This document shows positions 10,356 to 18,914 of a DNA stretch of 64,000 nucleotides, piece by piece. Under the pieces are notes generated by a model, which ran no database searches, was not told where the DNA came from, and was given only the letters and a program-made list of their open reading frames with translations. The position numbers and the translations under genes are program-made. Position 1 is the first letter of the stretch; each line of letters begins with the position of its first letter. Origin of the DNA: Staphylococcus pseudoxylosus (GTDB lineage Bacteria; Bacillota; Bacilli; Staphylococcales; Staphylococcaceae); contig NZ_RCVN01000004.1 of NCBI RefSeq assembly GCF_003697915.1, forward strand, positions 1 through 64,000, in the 5' to 3' direction.

Positions 10356-11700
10356 ATTCCTCGACTCCTAAAGCTTTCATCATAGGGTTAAATTTAACTG
10401 CAGTTTCTTCTACTTCACTATCTGCATCAGAATCACTTACAATACCACAGCCTGCAAATAATGTGGCTTGATTTTTCTTAATCAACATCGAACGAATAGC
10501 CACGATAAACTCACAGTTGTCATACATATCAATATAGCCTACAGGTGCGCCATAAAGTCCGCGTGTGCCAAATTCATTTTGTTCAATATATTCTAATGCT
10601 TCAAATTTAGGATAACCACCTAGTGCTGGTGTCGGGTGCAGATTATCTAATAAGCCTATATAAGATTCATATTTTAATTGACCTTTAATTTTTGTATACA
10701 AATGATATAGATGGTCATTAGTTAATATCTGAGGTTCTTGATTATAAGCTACGTCTTCTACATAAGGTGATATATCATTCAATATACTTTCAACAACGAA
10801 TCGATGCTCATTTAAGTTCTTTTCATCATTTAAAAAAGCTTGAATATTTTCATTGTCTACTTCAGCTTCATGTGTTCGCTTTATCGTACCTGCCACGGCT
10901 TTTGTAGATAGTATTTCATTATTTATTTCCATTAATTGTTCTGGTGTTTGCGAAAAGAAAATACTATCTTGTGATTCTAAAATAAATAAATAACTATTAT
11001 GTTCTCCTTGAGAAGCTTTATTCAAAATATAAGGTATTTTAATCTGTTTATCAAAGATTATTAAACGTTTTCTCGCTAACACAATTTTTTTATTTTCATC
11101 TAATATGTCAATCGTGTCTTTGACTAAATCACGCCATTCATCTTTATATATGTCTTCGATGCGCTTAATATCCCCAATCTCAAAGTCAGGATACACATTA
11201 GTTTGCGTTAATTTATCTATAATCGATAAAAACGTACTCATTTCAAATTGATCTGATTTCACTGTATAAGTTATATAGGTACATCCTTGCTCCATTGTTA
11301 CTAATACTTCAGGCAAGATAAAATGATTAATACCAAATTCACGCCATTCATCACCAGATTTATGTGTTGAGAATTGGAAGCCTCCACATATTTTCAAATG
11401 ATGTTTGTCAGAATTTGGATGAATTAATTCAATGTCATTTTTATATTTTTCCCATTCACGGAAAATAGATTGTTTATTTTCAAAATCATTTTTAAATCTT
11501 GTAATAGCATGATAGCCAAAGAATGAAGTTTCGTTGTCATTTTTCTTAAAATAAAAACGGTCTCCCGCACAATCTTCCGTTATATGAAATAATAATGTAG
11601 GATCTAATTCATAATTCAATTTTGCTTCTACAGAGACCCAAGTATGATTACTTTCGTATACCGCTTCGACAATTTCACTTTCCTTGACGTCAAAAGTCAT
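10348..11700 (-). CDS. menF: Isochorismate synthase MenF
   Basis: Chorismate-utilising enzyme of 450 residues that makes isochorismate from chorismate. The N-terminal half is variable; the C-terminal catalytic domain shows [10 protein letters not shown], the [14 protein letters not shown] motif, [24 protein letters not shown] and [26 protein letters not shown], all typical of the salicylate/isochorismate synthase family. It is the first gene of the operon; an intergenic region of about 185 bases separates it from divergent menA and should contain promoters for both. Confidence 0.95.
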   Translation of the reverse strand: MTFDVKESEIVEAVYESNHTWVSVEAKLNYELDPTLLFHITEDCAGDRFYFKKNDNETSFFGYHAITRFKNDFENKQSIFREWEKYKNDIELIHPNSDKHHLKICGGFQFSTHKSGDEWREFGINHFILPEVLVTMEQGCTYITYTVKSDQFEMSTFLSIIDKLTQTNVYPDFEIGDIKRIEDIYKDEWRDLVKDTIDILDENKKIVLARKRLIIFDKQIKIPYILNKASQGEHNSYLFILESQDSIFFSQTPEQLMEINNEILSTKAVAGTIKRTHEAEVDNENIQAFLNDEKNLNEHRFVVESILNDISPYVEDVAYNQEPQILTNDHLYHLYTKIKGQLKYESYIGLLDNLHPTPALGGYPKFEALEYIEQNEFGTRGLYGAPVGYIDMYDNCEFIVAIRSMLIKKNQATLFAGCGIVSDSDADSEVEETAVKFNPMMKALGVEEYE

Positions 11701-11886
11701 CTATTTCACTTCTTTCATTTATCAGTTTGTACTCATTATGATATTGTACCACTTTTCACAATGTGTGTATGGTTTCTAGCTTATTTCATTTATACATTTT
11801 TACGTTATTTGACCTTTCTAAGTTCTTCCATTAAAATATATTTGATAAAAAATATTATAAATTAAAAGAATACGAGGTAAATCATT

Positions 11887-12825
11887 ATGGCATCTCAATA
11901 TCAACAATATTCTACTGTCAAAAAATACTGGCAGTTAATGCGACCACATACTTTAACTGCTGCAGTGGTGCCTGTACTTGTCGGTACTGCTACTTCAAAA
12001 ATCTTTATCCTTGGTAGTGAAAACAAACTAAATCTTAGTCTTTTTCTAGCAATGTTAATCGCATGTTTGTTAATTCAAGCAGCAACAAATATGTTTAATG
12101 AATATTATGATTTTAAGAAAGGACTCGACGATCACACTTCTGTAGGTATTGGTGGCGCAATCGTTAGAAATGGTATGAGTCCTAAGTTAGTCTTGAACTT
12201 AGCCATTGTATTTTATATCATAGCTGCAATATTAGGTATATTTATTGCCATCCAAAGTTCATTTTGGTTATTACCTATTGGTCTTATATGTATGGCTGTT
12301 GGATATTTATATACTGGCGGTCCATTCCCAATTTCGTGGACGCCTTTTGGTGAATTATTTTCAGGCGTATTCATGGGTATGATCATCATTTTAATTTCTT
12401 TTTTCATTCAAACTGGAAATTTACAAAGTTTAGCTGTTTGGGTAAGCATTCCAATCGTTATTACTATCGGGTTAATTAATATGGCGAACAATATCCGTGA
12501 CCGCGTTAAAGATAAAGAAAGTGGCCGTAAAACGCTACCTATCTTACTTGGTAAAAATAATTCTATTCGTTTCTTAGCATTAATGTATATTGTCGCTTAT
12601 GTATTAGTTATATATATCACTTTCTTCCAACCTGGTGGTTCAATCTTTTTCTTACTAGCATTGTTATCATTCCCTATGCCTATTAAAGCAGTACGTAGGT
12701 TCAAGAAAAATGACACACCACAAACAATGATGCCTGCCATGGCAGCAACTGGTAAAACTAATACGTTCTTCGGTTTATTATATGCGCTAGGTATTTATAT
12801 CAGTGCAATATTAGGTGGAATTTAA
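11887..12825 (+). CDS. menA: DHNA polyprenyltransferase MenA
   Basis: UbiA-superfamily membrane enzyme of 312 residues with about nine membrane helices. It attaches the polyprenyl tail to 1,4-dihydroxy-2-naphthoate, giving demethylmenaquinone. The first metal-binding motif is NMFNEYYDFKKGLDD and the second lies in NMANNIRDRVKDKESGRKTLP. It uses prenyl diphosphate, so it taps the same isoprenoid pool that the phage-borne terpene synthase would use. The ATG has GAGG at a usable distance. It is divergent from menFDHB and has its own terminator. Confidence 0.96.
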   Translation: MASQYQQYSTVKKYWQLMRPHTLTAAVVPVLVGTATSKIFILGSENKLNLSLFLAMLIACLLIQAATNMFNEYYDFKKGLDDHTSVGIGGAIVRNGMSPKLVLNLAIVFYIIAAILGIFIAIQSSFWLLPIGLICMAVGYLYTGGPFPISWTPFGELFSGVFMGMIIILISFFIQTGNLQSLAVWVSIPIVITIGLINMANNIRDRVKDKESGRKTLPILLGKNNSIRFLALMYIVAYVLVIYITFFQPGGSIFFLLALLSFPMPIKAVRRFKKNDTPQTMMPAMAATGKTNTFFGLLYALGIYISAILGGI

Positions 12826-12870
12826 TAAAGTACGTTTTATGTTAACATCACCTATCACTACAAAGCTTAT

Positions 12871-12904
12871 TATCGGCCTTCATTAAATGAAGGTCGATTT
12901 TTTA
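12871..12904. terminator. Terminator after menA
   Basis: Hairpin ATCGGCCTTCATT/AATGAAGGTCGAT followed by a T-run on plus; it overlaps the stop of the convergent acetyltransferase gene. Confidence 0.8.
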
Positions 12905-13474
12905 TTCATTACCATCACCAATTGGTAAAATCATGTGATAATGCATATGTCCATATAAGTCAAATTCACTCGCAATTTGAAAGCCTAGTTTTTGATAAAC
13001 GTAAAGCGCCCCATCATTATGAACATCACAATTTAAACTCCACTTTTCATCACTGTGTGTCCCTATAACATGCTGTACTAACTGTGTTGCTACACCCCGG
13101 CCACGATATTGAGGAAAGGTCGCAACAGTTTCAATATACCATTCATCATCATTTGCTTCTTTCATAGGCATAGGTGTGCCGTATGAGCGGATATCATCAT
13201 CCAGATCTAAATCTAACCAAGCCTGTTCAAGTGCAATTTCTTTATCACCAGGATATGCGATTAAGCAACCAGCTACCTCACCTTCTATTTCATAGACCCA
13301 CGTATTACTATAATGACCTCTATAAGGTACATCAATCATACTTTGCTCCATAATTTTAAGCAGTCGTGACTTATCTATATCTTCAACCATTTGTATATCA
13401 AGTTCACTCCAAATGATATAACATAGTTCAGCAATTTTCGGTGTATCACTTGGCTTTGCTTTTCTAATCATCAT
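12902..13474 (-). CDS. GNAT-family N-acetyltransferase
   Basis: Acetyltransferase of about 190 residues using acetyl-CoA. It begins MMIRKAKPSDTPKIAEL, has the acetyl-CoA binding motif A (VATFPQYRGRGVATQLVQHV, with the Q/RxxGxG/A pattern) and the terminal segment GALYVYQKLGFQIASEF. The ATG at 13474 is chosen for its GGGGAGC ribosome site; an open extension upstream to 13561 lacks one. The substrate is not predictable. It stands alone between menA and the TM2 gene. Confidence 0.88.
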   Translation of the reverse strand: MMIRKAKPSDTPKIAELCYIIWSELDIQMVEDIDKSRLLKIMEQSMIDVPYRGHYSNTWVYEIEGEVAGCLIAYPGDKEIALEQAWLDLDLDDDIRSYGTPMPMKEANDDEWYIETVATFPQYRGRGVATQLVQHVIGTHSDEKWSLNCDVHNDGALYVYQKLGFQIASEFDLYGHMHYHMILPIGDGNE

Positions 13475-13652
13475 TAATGCTCCCCTTATCCATAATTTCT
13501 TTAATTCTATTATATATGAATCAACTGAAAAATTCGAAGTAATCACGATACTAAACACCAATTTTTATGGAATCAATAGTTTTTTATTGTTGTAAAACTC
13601 GATTTAAGAGATAATTATACTAATCACTTTAATACGAAAGGATATAAGAGAC

Positions 13653-13865
13653 ATGAAAGTAAACAAAGTAATCTATGTTGTACTCGCATTCATATTAGGC
13701 TGGTGCGGAATTCATAAGTTTTACTCTAACCAACTTTTACAAGGTATTATCCATCTCATTTTCTTCTGGACGGGCATCCCATATATTATTGCAATAATAA
13801 GTGGGGTAATTACTATTTTCTTTCATAAGGCAGACGAAGATGGTTTAATTACTTTTGAAAAATAA
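13653..13865 (+). CDS. TM2-domain small membrane protein
   Basis: Protein of 70 residues with two membrane helices separated by a short turn. It carries the TM2 signature: a glycine-rich first helix, then GIHKFYSNQLLQGIIHLIFF. A GAAAGGA ribosome site precedes the ATG. The family is widespread and its role is not established. No operon partner is evident; a small basic peptide gene follows 115 bases downstream on the same strand. Confidence 0.85.
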   Translation: MKVNKVIYVVLAFILGWCGIHKFYSNQLLQGIIHLIFFWTGIPYIIAIISGVITIFFHKADEDGLITFEK

Positions 13866-13980
13866 TGCGCATTGTCGAAAATAATTTATAAATTTCCAAA
13901 AACATCTATATTTCATTAAGAAAAGGGTAAAGAAAGTATAATCCAAATTAAAATTTGAATTGTAACTTAGGAGGTTTAAA

Positions 13981-14067
13981 ATGAAAAACATAATTCAACG
14001 CGTATTTAGAGCATTAGCTGTAGGCTATATTGTCAGAGCAATTAGAAATCTAATTAGTAAAAAATAA
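13981..14067 (+). CDS. 28-residue basic amphipathic peptide
   Basis: A short frame with an excellent ribosome site (AGGAGGTTTAAA before ATG). It encodes MKNIIQRVFRALAVGYIVRA followed by IRNLISKK: seven Lys/Arg, no acidic residue, and a helical pattern with Ile/Val/Phe/Leu on one face. It is too short for routine gene callers. A strong inverted-repeat terminator lies downstream at 14235-14270. It could be a membrane-active or regulatory peptide; it is not a recognised phenol-soluble modulin. Existence as a gene is likely; function is unknown. Confidence 0.6.
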   Translation: MKNIIQRVFRALAVGYIVRAIRNLISKK

Positions 14068-14699
14068 AAATTATACCACTATAAAATGAACCATTAAATA
14101 AAAAAACATGATATAGCCTTTATCAAAAGACATTATAGTGCATTATACTAACTTAATTGAGATCATATTAATCAAGATCCAATCTAGATAATCAAATCAT
14201 AATAGTCGAACAAAAGATATTATTAGGCTAACTTAAGGGAGTGAGACGTTCAATGATGTCTCACTCCCTTATTTAACGTGCTCATAAAAAGTCTTTCATC
14301 AACTAATTCTAAAACCTCTGTAATAAATCATTACCTCTTGCACAAAAAAACGCTTCTAAAGTTAATGACAGAACATAGACAAAGCTAAAGTGATTCTAGC
14401 CGATTCCTACGGGAAGCACATTAAACCTAAGAACACAAGCTAAGGCAGTGCCCGTGGAAAGTGTGCACAAAAAAACTGCCAACAAAGTCAATGACTTGGT
14501 CGACAGTCTAAAACTCCTCTAAAGGGAGCTTACTTTTATGTTTGAAGTCACTACCTTTAGAGGAGCTTAATATTTATATAAATGTTTTAAGACATACACT
14601 AAAATATATTTTCATTAGTTAAAACAAATACCTATTTGTACATCTTTTTACTTAATGTAGAAGCTTATTCTATTAAGTAAAGTACTAAATGGGTAGTTT
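14068..14699. other. Gene-free structured intergenic region
   Basis: No open frame with a ribosome site is visible over 632 bases. It holds a near-perfect hairpin at 14235-14270 (AAGGGAGTGAGAC/GTCTCACTCCCTT), a minus-oriented hairpin around 14470-14510 (ACTGCC...GACAGT arms, T-run on minus), and a 12-bp inverted repeat CTCCTCTAAAGG/CCTTTAGAGGAG at about 14514-14566. One or more small RNAs are possible but not shown. Confidence 0.5.
14235..14270 (+). terminator. Intrinsic terminator
   Basis: A 13-bp perfect-arm hairpin (AAGGGAGTGAGAC/GTCTCACTCCCTT) with a TTCAATGAT loop, followed by ATTTA. It probably ends the transcript of the 28-residue peptide gene. Confidence 0.7.
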
Positions 14700-15191
14700 T
14701 TAGCTATTAATTTGCGCTCTATACACATGCCCTTTATCTACAAAAAATTGAATAGTTTTATTCCCTATTTTATATTTATAAACTTTCCCTACAGCTGTTT
14801 CAACAGGTTTTTCCGCTGGTTGACCATAAACGTTCATTAGTTTTTGTGGTGTCACAGTACGTCCATCTAAATTAAATGCAACTTGATCCGCTTTATGATT
14901 ACTCACCTTATAAAATATTTGATCCTTTACAACAACTTCATTTGTTGATGCTGACTTGTTGCTAGTAAGTTTATAACCATTAATTTTTACATTATCGTAT
15001 TTCAATGCAGTTTTAAAATTCTTATCTAATACAAAATTACTACTTGCTGAAGTATAACCATTGTAGTTATACCATGGCGTTTGTGCCGCCTCAGCTTGTT
15101 TCTCCATGCCTTCTCCATTAATAACATTAGCTCCTAAAACAGTCCCAAAAACAATGCTACTTGCTAAAACAATTTTTGATAATTTCTTCAT
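14700..15191 (-). CDS. isaB: IsaB-like secreted immunodominant antigen
   Basis: Secreted protein of 163 residues. The signal peptide is MKKLSKIVLASSIVFGTVLG and beyond, with cleavage expected after the QAEA motif (about residue 36). The mature part begins TPWYNYNGYTSASSNFVLDKNF followed by LKYDNVKINGYKL, matching the staphylococcal IsaB family (YNGY, FILDKNF, IKYDNVKFNG). IsaB of S. aureus is an extracellular nucleic-acid-binding protein; the same role here is inferred. A GAGG ribosome site lies upstream. The assignment to the family is good; whether it is the strict orthologue is uncertain. Confidence 0.82.
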   Translation of the reverse strand: MKKLSKIVLASSIVFGTVLGANVINGEGMEKQAEAAQTPWYNYNGYTSASSNFVLDKNFKTALKYDNVKINGYKLTSNKSASTNEVVVKDQIFYKVSNHKADQVAFNLDGRTVTPQKLMNVYGQPAEKPVETAVGKVYKYKIGNKTIQFFVDKGHVYRAQINS

Positions 15192-15457
15192 TTCAATGTT
15201 ACCTCCTCAATTTTTATTTTAAGACTCTAACTTACGATCAATATATTACATTAACATTACAAATATTACAACTATTTTTATAAAATTTACCACAATATTC
15301 CATTATATTGAATATAAAATTATTATAAAAAAGTTTACAATACCCTTTATTTTAATTCGTTAAAATTTTAGTCCGTTTAAATTCATAATTCTGTAACTTT
15401 TAAATTCATAAAAGCGTAGTACAATATATATTAACAAATCATAAAGGAGGGATTATC

Positions 15458-15514
15458 ATGATTACAGATATCGTAAATGCTATTATCGCTATCATTGATG
15501 CTATCTCTAAGTAA
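15458..15514 (+). CDS. Phenol-soluble-modulin-like peptide (18 residues)
   Basis: A very short frame with a near-ideal ribosome site (AAAGGAGGGATTATC before ATG) and a strong terminator 26 bases after the stop. It encodes MITDIVNAIIAIIDAISK: no signal peptide, Ile/Val/Ala on one helical face, Asp/Asn/Ser/Lys on the other, closely resembling alpha-type PSMs and delta-toxin in build. Family PSMs are exported by the Pmt transporter and act as surfactants or cytolysins. It is slightly shorter than usual (20-26 residues) and net negative to neutral. Not recognised by name. Confidence 0.65.
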   Translation: MITDIVNAIIAIIDAISK

Positions 15515-15540
15515 TGATTTTATTTAATTCAATTCGTTTT

Positions 15541-15580
15541 AAAAAGGCTAAATCAGAATAATTTCTGATTTAGCCTTTTT
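15541..15580 (+). terminator. Terminator of the PSM-like gene
   Basis: Hairpin AAAAAGGCTAAATCAGA/TCTGATTTAGCCTTTTT with a short loop; it is symmetric enough to work on both strands. Confidence 0.9.
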
Positions 15581-15666
15581 AAATTCATATAATAAGAACT
15601 ACAATAAAAACTTTTTAGATAACCACCTCATGTTATCATACTATCTAATACAACTTTCAAAATCAT

Positions 15667-15718
15667 AAAAAGAAACAAACCAAAGGCTACATTTCTAGCT
15701 TATGGTTTGTTTCTTTTT
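15667..15718. terminator. Orphan bidirectional terminator
   Basis: Hairpin AAAAAGAAACAAACCA/TGGTTTGTTTCTTTTT with no adjacent gene. It may end a small RNA from either side. Confidence 0.75.
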
Positions 15719-15990
15719 GTAATATTACAGTAATAATACCGTAATATAATATCTCACTTAACGGATATATGTAGATGTCTGAAGTCCACTTGCTACAGAT
15801 TATCACATTAATTATACAAACCAAATTAGGGAATTTCCTTATTTTCAAATAAAAAGCACCCTACTAATAGCAAAATTTAATGACCATGTAATACTATCAC
15901 ACTAACTATCAATCTTAATTATAATTAAGTTCAGCAGTTAAATCACACGCACCACTCAATATATTAATAGGCTTGATAATATCTTTGAAA

Positions 15991-16053
15991 TAAAAAACCA
16001 TCCCGTAGGATGGCTGTGAAAAGATACTTTGAGGTGGTTAAGGGGGACCACCA
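15991..16053 (-). ncRNA. Candidate small RNA 3' end (hairpin plus terminator)
   Basis: Reading on minus, a GGTGGTCCCCCTTAACCACC hairpin is followed by GCCATCCTACGGGATGG and a run of T. No coding frame with a ribosome site lies upstream, so this looks like the end of an untranslated transcript. Start and identity are unknown. Confidence 0.35.
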
Positions 16054-16133
16054 TATATACCATATCACTAATACGATAACACTCATATTAGTATATTCCC
16101 TTAACTTTTAACAAATAATGCAGTCACTTCATC

Positions 16134-16193
16134 AAAAAAAAAACTCCCATTAAACCAACGCTTCATTTACGCTAATTTAACAGGAGTTCTTTT
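16134..16193 (-). terminator. Displaced tRNA-Ser terminator left of attL
   Basis: Hairpin reading on minus AACTCCTGTTAAA...TTTAATGGGAGTT followed by a long T-run. It abuts the attL core, so before integration it lay directly downstream of tRNA-Ser; the prophage has moved it about 45.6 kb away. Confidence 0.75.
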
Positions 16194-16194
16194 C

Positions 16195-16214
16195 TTACGG
16201 AAACGGAGGGATTC
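16195..16214. repeat. attL core (20 bp)
   Basis: TTACGGAAACGGAGGGATTC, identical to 61842-61861 inside tRNA-Ser; flanking bases differ on both sides. Confidence 0.92.
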
Positions 16215-16250
16215 TCTAACCCCCCATAAAACAGCATGATTAAAGTGTTT

Positions 16251-16271
16251 GTTGACCAACCAATGACCAAA
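16251..16271. promoter_or_regulatory. Candidate integrase arm sites, left end
   Basis: TTGACCA and TGACCAA occur close together just inside attL and match several copies of the same heptamer beside attR. Spaced copies at both prophage ends are typical of arm-type tyrosine-integrase sites. Confidence 0.5.
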
Positions 16272-16282
16272 CTTTTATATTC

Positions 16283-16312
16283 ACCCACCTATTCATTAAG
16301 GTGGGCTTTTGC
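16283..16312. terminator. Hairpin downstream of terpene synthase
   Basis: CCCACCT/AGGTGGG hairpin about 30 bases past the stop; its T-run (CTTTT) reads on plus, so it may protect the cargo gene from chromosomal transcription more than end its own message. Confidence 0.5.
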
Positions 16313-16343
16313 ATATTTCTTATTATTTTACAAACCTTTTTAT

Positions 16344-17267
16344 TTAATTTTTAAATCTTTTTGTAGTTAAACTCCATTCATAATTTGCTCGTACCGCATT
16401 TTCAACTCTAGAAACATATTTTATTATCTTGCTATTAAAAGGTTCGTTATCTGCGTATAATTTATTTTTAAGTTCACTATATTTTTTTATTTCTTCAACA
16501 GTTAACTCTTTTACATTTAATAATGCTTCTTCTATAGTACAATCATTCTCTTTTTGCACGCTTATTATTAAATTATGTATCTCGCCGTTATCTATCTCTT
16601 TTTTTAATGACAAAATATCATTTGTCCAATTAGCGATTTTATTTGCTGAGGTCATTAACTCATTAAAGTTCTTATCACGCACGTTAGTAGAAACGAACGT
16701 CGCGTCCCCTCTTTCAACTAAATCAAAACAAATATAAACGCTACCACTATGTTGACGTTTTTCAATATAAGTTTCTATATCGGGCACATAATTTTCAATT
16801 TCATTTTCAAGTTCCCAAACAATCGATTCAAAACATTTGTCTATGCTGTGAATTATTCTAGTTTGCCATTCTATTGGCGCCCCTTTTCGTGCGCGTTCCC
16901 ACCAATTTCGCCAACCATTTATAAATGGATCTTCTTTATAATTATCTATATTTTTAAGCGCATTAATTATTTTACGAGAATATTCTTCAAATTCTTTTGG
17001 ATTTTTTATTTTATCACTATAATCATCAAGCATACATGTCAGTAAAAGGAAGTCCGAGGTTATTCTTACATCTTGAAAGGTATCGTATGGCTGAACGCGA
17101 GATGCTAAATATCCTATATTCTGTTTTTCATATTTTTTTGAATTGTTTTTACTTAAAATATTGAATTCTTTAGCCCACTCTATAGTTGATTTTTGAATTT
17201 CTTTGGCATAAGGACTAATATCTCCACTAAATTTATTTTCAAGTTCTGGTATTGCATTAATTTTCAA
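16344..17267 (-). CDS. Class I terpene synthase (terpene cyclase)
   Basis: Enzyme of 307 residues predicted to ionise a linear prenyl diphosphate (probably farnesyl, perhaps geranyl or geranylgeranyl) and cyclise it; cytosolic, no signal peptide. All hallmarks of the bacterial class I family are visible: the aspartate-rich metal motif DDYSD (81-85) after a hydrophobic helix, the pyrophosphate-sensor Arg171 in YIEKRQHSG, 45 residues before the NSE metal motif NDILSLKKE (216-224), and the C-terminal WSLTTKRF with Arg304-Phe305 in place of the usual Arg-Tyr. Length is typical (300-350). Start is TTG with GGAGTGA at good spacing. It lies 130 bases inside attL, the cargo position. No P450, methyltransferase or prenyl synthase accompanies it. 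It is not of the CrtM/squalene synthase type. The product cannot be predicted. Confidence 0.9.
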   Translation of the reverse strand: MKINAIPELENKFSGDISPYAKEIQKSTIEWAKEFNILSKNNSKKYEKQNIGYLASRVQPYDTFQDVRITSDFLLLTCMLDDYSDKIKNPKEFEEYSRKIINALKNIDNYKEDPFINGWRNWWERARKGAPIEWQTRIIHSIDKCFESIVWELENEIENYVPDIETYIEKRQHSGSVYICFDLVERGDATFVSTNVRDKNFNELMTSANKIANWTNDILSLKKEIDNGEIHNLIISVQKENDCTIEEALLNVKELTVEEIKKYSELKNKLYADNEPFNSKIIKYVSRVENAVRANYEWSLTTKRFKN

Positions 17268-17473
17268 TATTCATCACTCCAATTTTTAAAATAATCAATA
17301 AATATATACCCTATTAAATTTATTTTAAAACTTAAAATCAATTTAAATTTTATAAACAGTATATAAGAAGTCAAAAATATATTTTATATAAATGAAGTTA
17401 TCGTAAAATAACGTTAAACTCTTTCGAGGATTCTTTGTACTAATTTCATAATTACTTATTATTTTAAATAGTG

Positions 17474-17884
17474 TTATTTTATCTCTACAATATCTTTCAA
17501 ATTAACCTTACTTAACCCACTTTCTTCATATAAATGCAATGTTTGTGTGTGAACATCTACTTTGTGAATATAACCCTCTTTAGTTTTAATATATCCATCG
17601 ACAAAATAACGTAATACAATTGTAGGGTCATGATACATTTTGAATATCAACTTATCGTTTAAATCATTCAATTGGTGGTCACTTAATGATGGTCTATCAA
17701 TCTTATTCTGATCTTGTATGTATTGTTCTAGTTGCTCGTATTGTTCGGGCAATGTCTTAAAAGCTTGCCATTTAACCATGCCACGTCCTTGTGGTATACG
17801 TGAGTTAAGATATTCTCTTGGTATTTTTCGATAATCTGTTTCATATTTATATTCATCTGGTGCGTTTGGATTTACTACTTTCAT
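17474..17884 (-). CDS. YolD-like family protein
   Basis: Protein of 136 residues with the YolD-like pattern: YLNSRIPQGRGMVKWQAF near residue 25 (the RGMxKW motif), then YFVDGYIKTKEGYIHKVDVHTQTLHL and a terminal LKDIVEI. YolD proteins are common in Bacillus and staphylococcal phages; some are linked to UV-damage tolerance, but the biochemical role is open. A GAGGTGA ribosome site precedes ATG. It lies upstream of the terpene synthase on the same strand, 206 bases away, and is probably separately transcribed. Confidence 0.75.
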   Translation of the reverse strand: MKVVNPNAPDEYKYETDYRKIPREYLNSRIPQGRGMVKWQAFKTLPEQYEQLEQYIQDQNKIDRPSLSDHQLNDLNDKLIFKMYHDPTIVLRYFVDGYIKTKEGYIHKVDVHTQTLHLYEESGLSKVNLKDIVEIK

Positions 17885-17962
17885 ATAATCACCTCATGAA
17901 TATAATAGAACTCTTGTTCGTATATGTAAATAAAAAAATAGCCCTTTTGAGGCTAATGCATT

Positions 17963-18256
17963 TTAATCTGTCTGTTTACCAGCATCAGTTCCAAATTTTA
18001 AATACAAACTGATCGCTATTATTGGTAGTAAGTAAAACCCTTTGAATATCATATAGCTAAATACTAAAATAAGAACTAGTGATAAAAAAGTAAGAACTAA
18101 AGTACTTACCAAAGCTATAAATTGATTTCCATCCTCTGACCTCGAGATATTATTTGAATATACGAATTCACCTACATAATTACTTAAAATTATAAATAAG
18201 TTTTTAAAAATATAAAAACTACAAACTAAAACTATAATAGTTGCAATAAAGCCCAA
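17963..18256 (-). CDS. Small membrane protein of cargo region
   Basis: Protein of 97 residues with an N-terminal membrane helix (MGFIATIIVLVCSFYIFKNL) and two more hydrophobic stretches at about 50-68 and 70-88. I do not recognise the family. The gene starts with a GGGGAAAGAGAAA purine tract upstream. It sits between the YolD-like and XRE genes on the same strand. Possible roles include exclusion or toxin function, but nothing in the sequence shows this. Confidence 0.6.
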   Translation of the reverse strand: MGFIATIIVLVCSFYIFKNLFIILSNYVGEFVYSNNISRSEDGNQFIALVSTLVLTFLSLVLILVFSYMIFKGFYLLPIIAISLYLKFGTDAGKQTD

Positions 18257-18363
18257 TTTTCTCTTTCCCCTTTACTTTATATATGTATATAAAAGTATAT
18301 CTTATTTTTTATATTTATCAACGCTTTTAAAAAATAGTCAACTATTCAAGATATCTTTAAACA

Positions 18364-18861
18364 TTAAATCATTTTAATTTCTTTCGACACTACAACGCCT
18401 ATCAATTCCACTTCATTTGATTTATATAAATTTTGTTCTCCTTTTTCTTCTGTCAAAAGAATATTTCCATCAAATAGCTGTCCTTTTCTAATCACTGCGT
18501 TTTCTGTATCAGGAATTTTAAATAGTCCCGTATTACCACTTTTAAATTCTATATCTTTGTTAATAAGATAAGTAGTTTTCCCTAATTCTAAATAAATCAT
18601 GTTTTTAGGTATAGAAGATTCGTTTTCATCAATATCTCCAGCGGATAAATAGTCCAATGGGATATTGAAATATTTACTAAGTTTTATCATAGAGCTGAAA
18701 GCAGGATCAACTCTATTATTTTCCCACTTTGAAATTGTTCCTTTACCAAAAGATTTCGAACCATCTTCATTAGGGAACATATTGTTTAATACGTCTGCCA
18801 ATTGTTCCATTGTTAATTTATTAGTTTTTCTTAACTCTTTTATTCTTTGTCCTATCTCCAT
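18364..18861 (-). CDS. XRE-family regulator of the cargo region
   Basis: Protein of 165 residues. The N-terminal helix-turn-helix (1-75) reads GQRIKELRKTNKLTMEQLADVL...GKGTISKWENNRVDPAFSSMIKLSKYFNIPLDYL. The C-terminal half (about 90-165) is a beta-rich domain with the layout of LexA/CI-type S24 domains, but I see no clear Ser-Lys pair. It is a second phage repressor-like gene, far from the CI/Cro switch, and the palindromes upstream suggest self-regulation. It may control the neighbouring cargo genes. Confidence 0.82.
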   Translation of the reverse strand: MEIGQRIKELRKTNKLTMEQLADVLNNMFPNEDGSKSFGKGTISKWENNRVDPAFSSMIKLSKYFNIPLDYLSAGDIDENESSIPKNMIYLELGKTTYLINKDIEFKSGNTGLFKIPDTENAVIRKGQLFDGNILLTEEKGEQNLYKSNEVELIGVVVSKEIKMI

Positions 18862-18914
18862 TTTAATATCTCTCCCAATTAGTTATAACCTAAGTATATA
18901 CTTAAATTCCATAA

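Larger units (their letters stand above)
15515..16194. other. Gene-free region between PSM-like gene and attL
   Basis: No convincing gene. Apart from terminators it contains an inverted repeat around AATATTAC...GTAATATT (15720-15750) and a minus-strand terminator candidate preceded by a GGTGGT/ACCACC hairpin (15991-16053). It is chromosomal DNA, lying outside the attachment repeat. Confidence 0.5.

Noticed and set aside
16141..16194. A second integration module at the left end
   Set aside because: The hairpin here is the displaced tRNA terminator; no second integrase or tRNA fragment beyond the 20-bp core is present.
16429..17045. Two plus-strand frames opposite the terpene synthase
   Set aside because: Hydrophobic antisense products of an AT-rich gene without ribosome sites; the minus-strand frame contains all terpene synthase motifs.
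16344..17267. Identity as a carotenoid-type (CrtM) or squalene synthase
   Set aside because: Those enzymes have two DxxxD motifs; here the pair is DDxxD plus NDxxSxxxE with a sensor Arg, the cyclase pattern.
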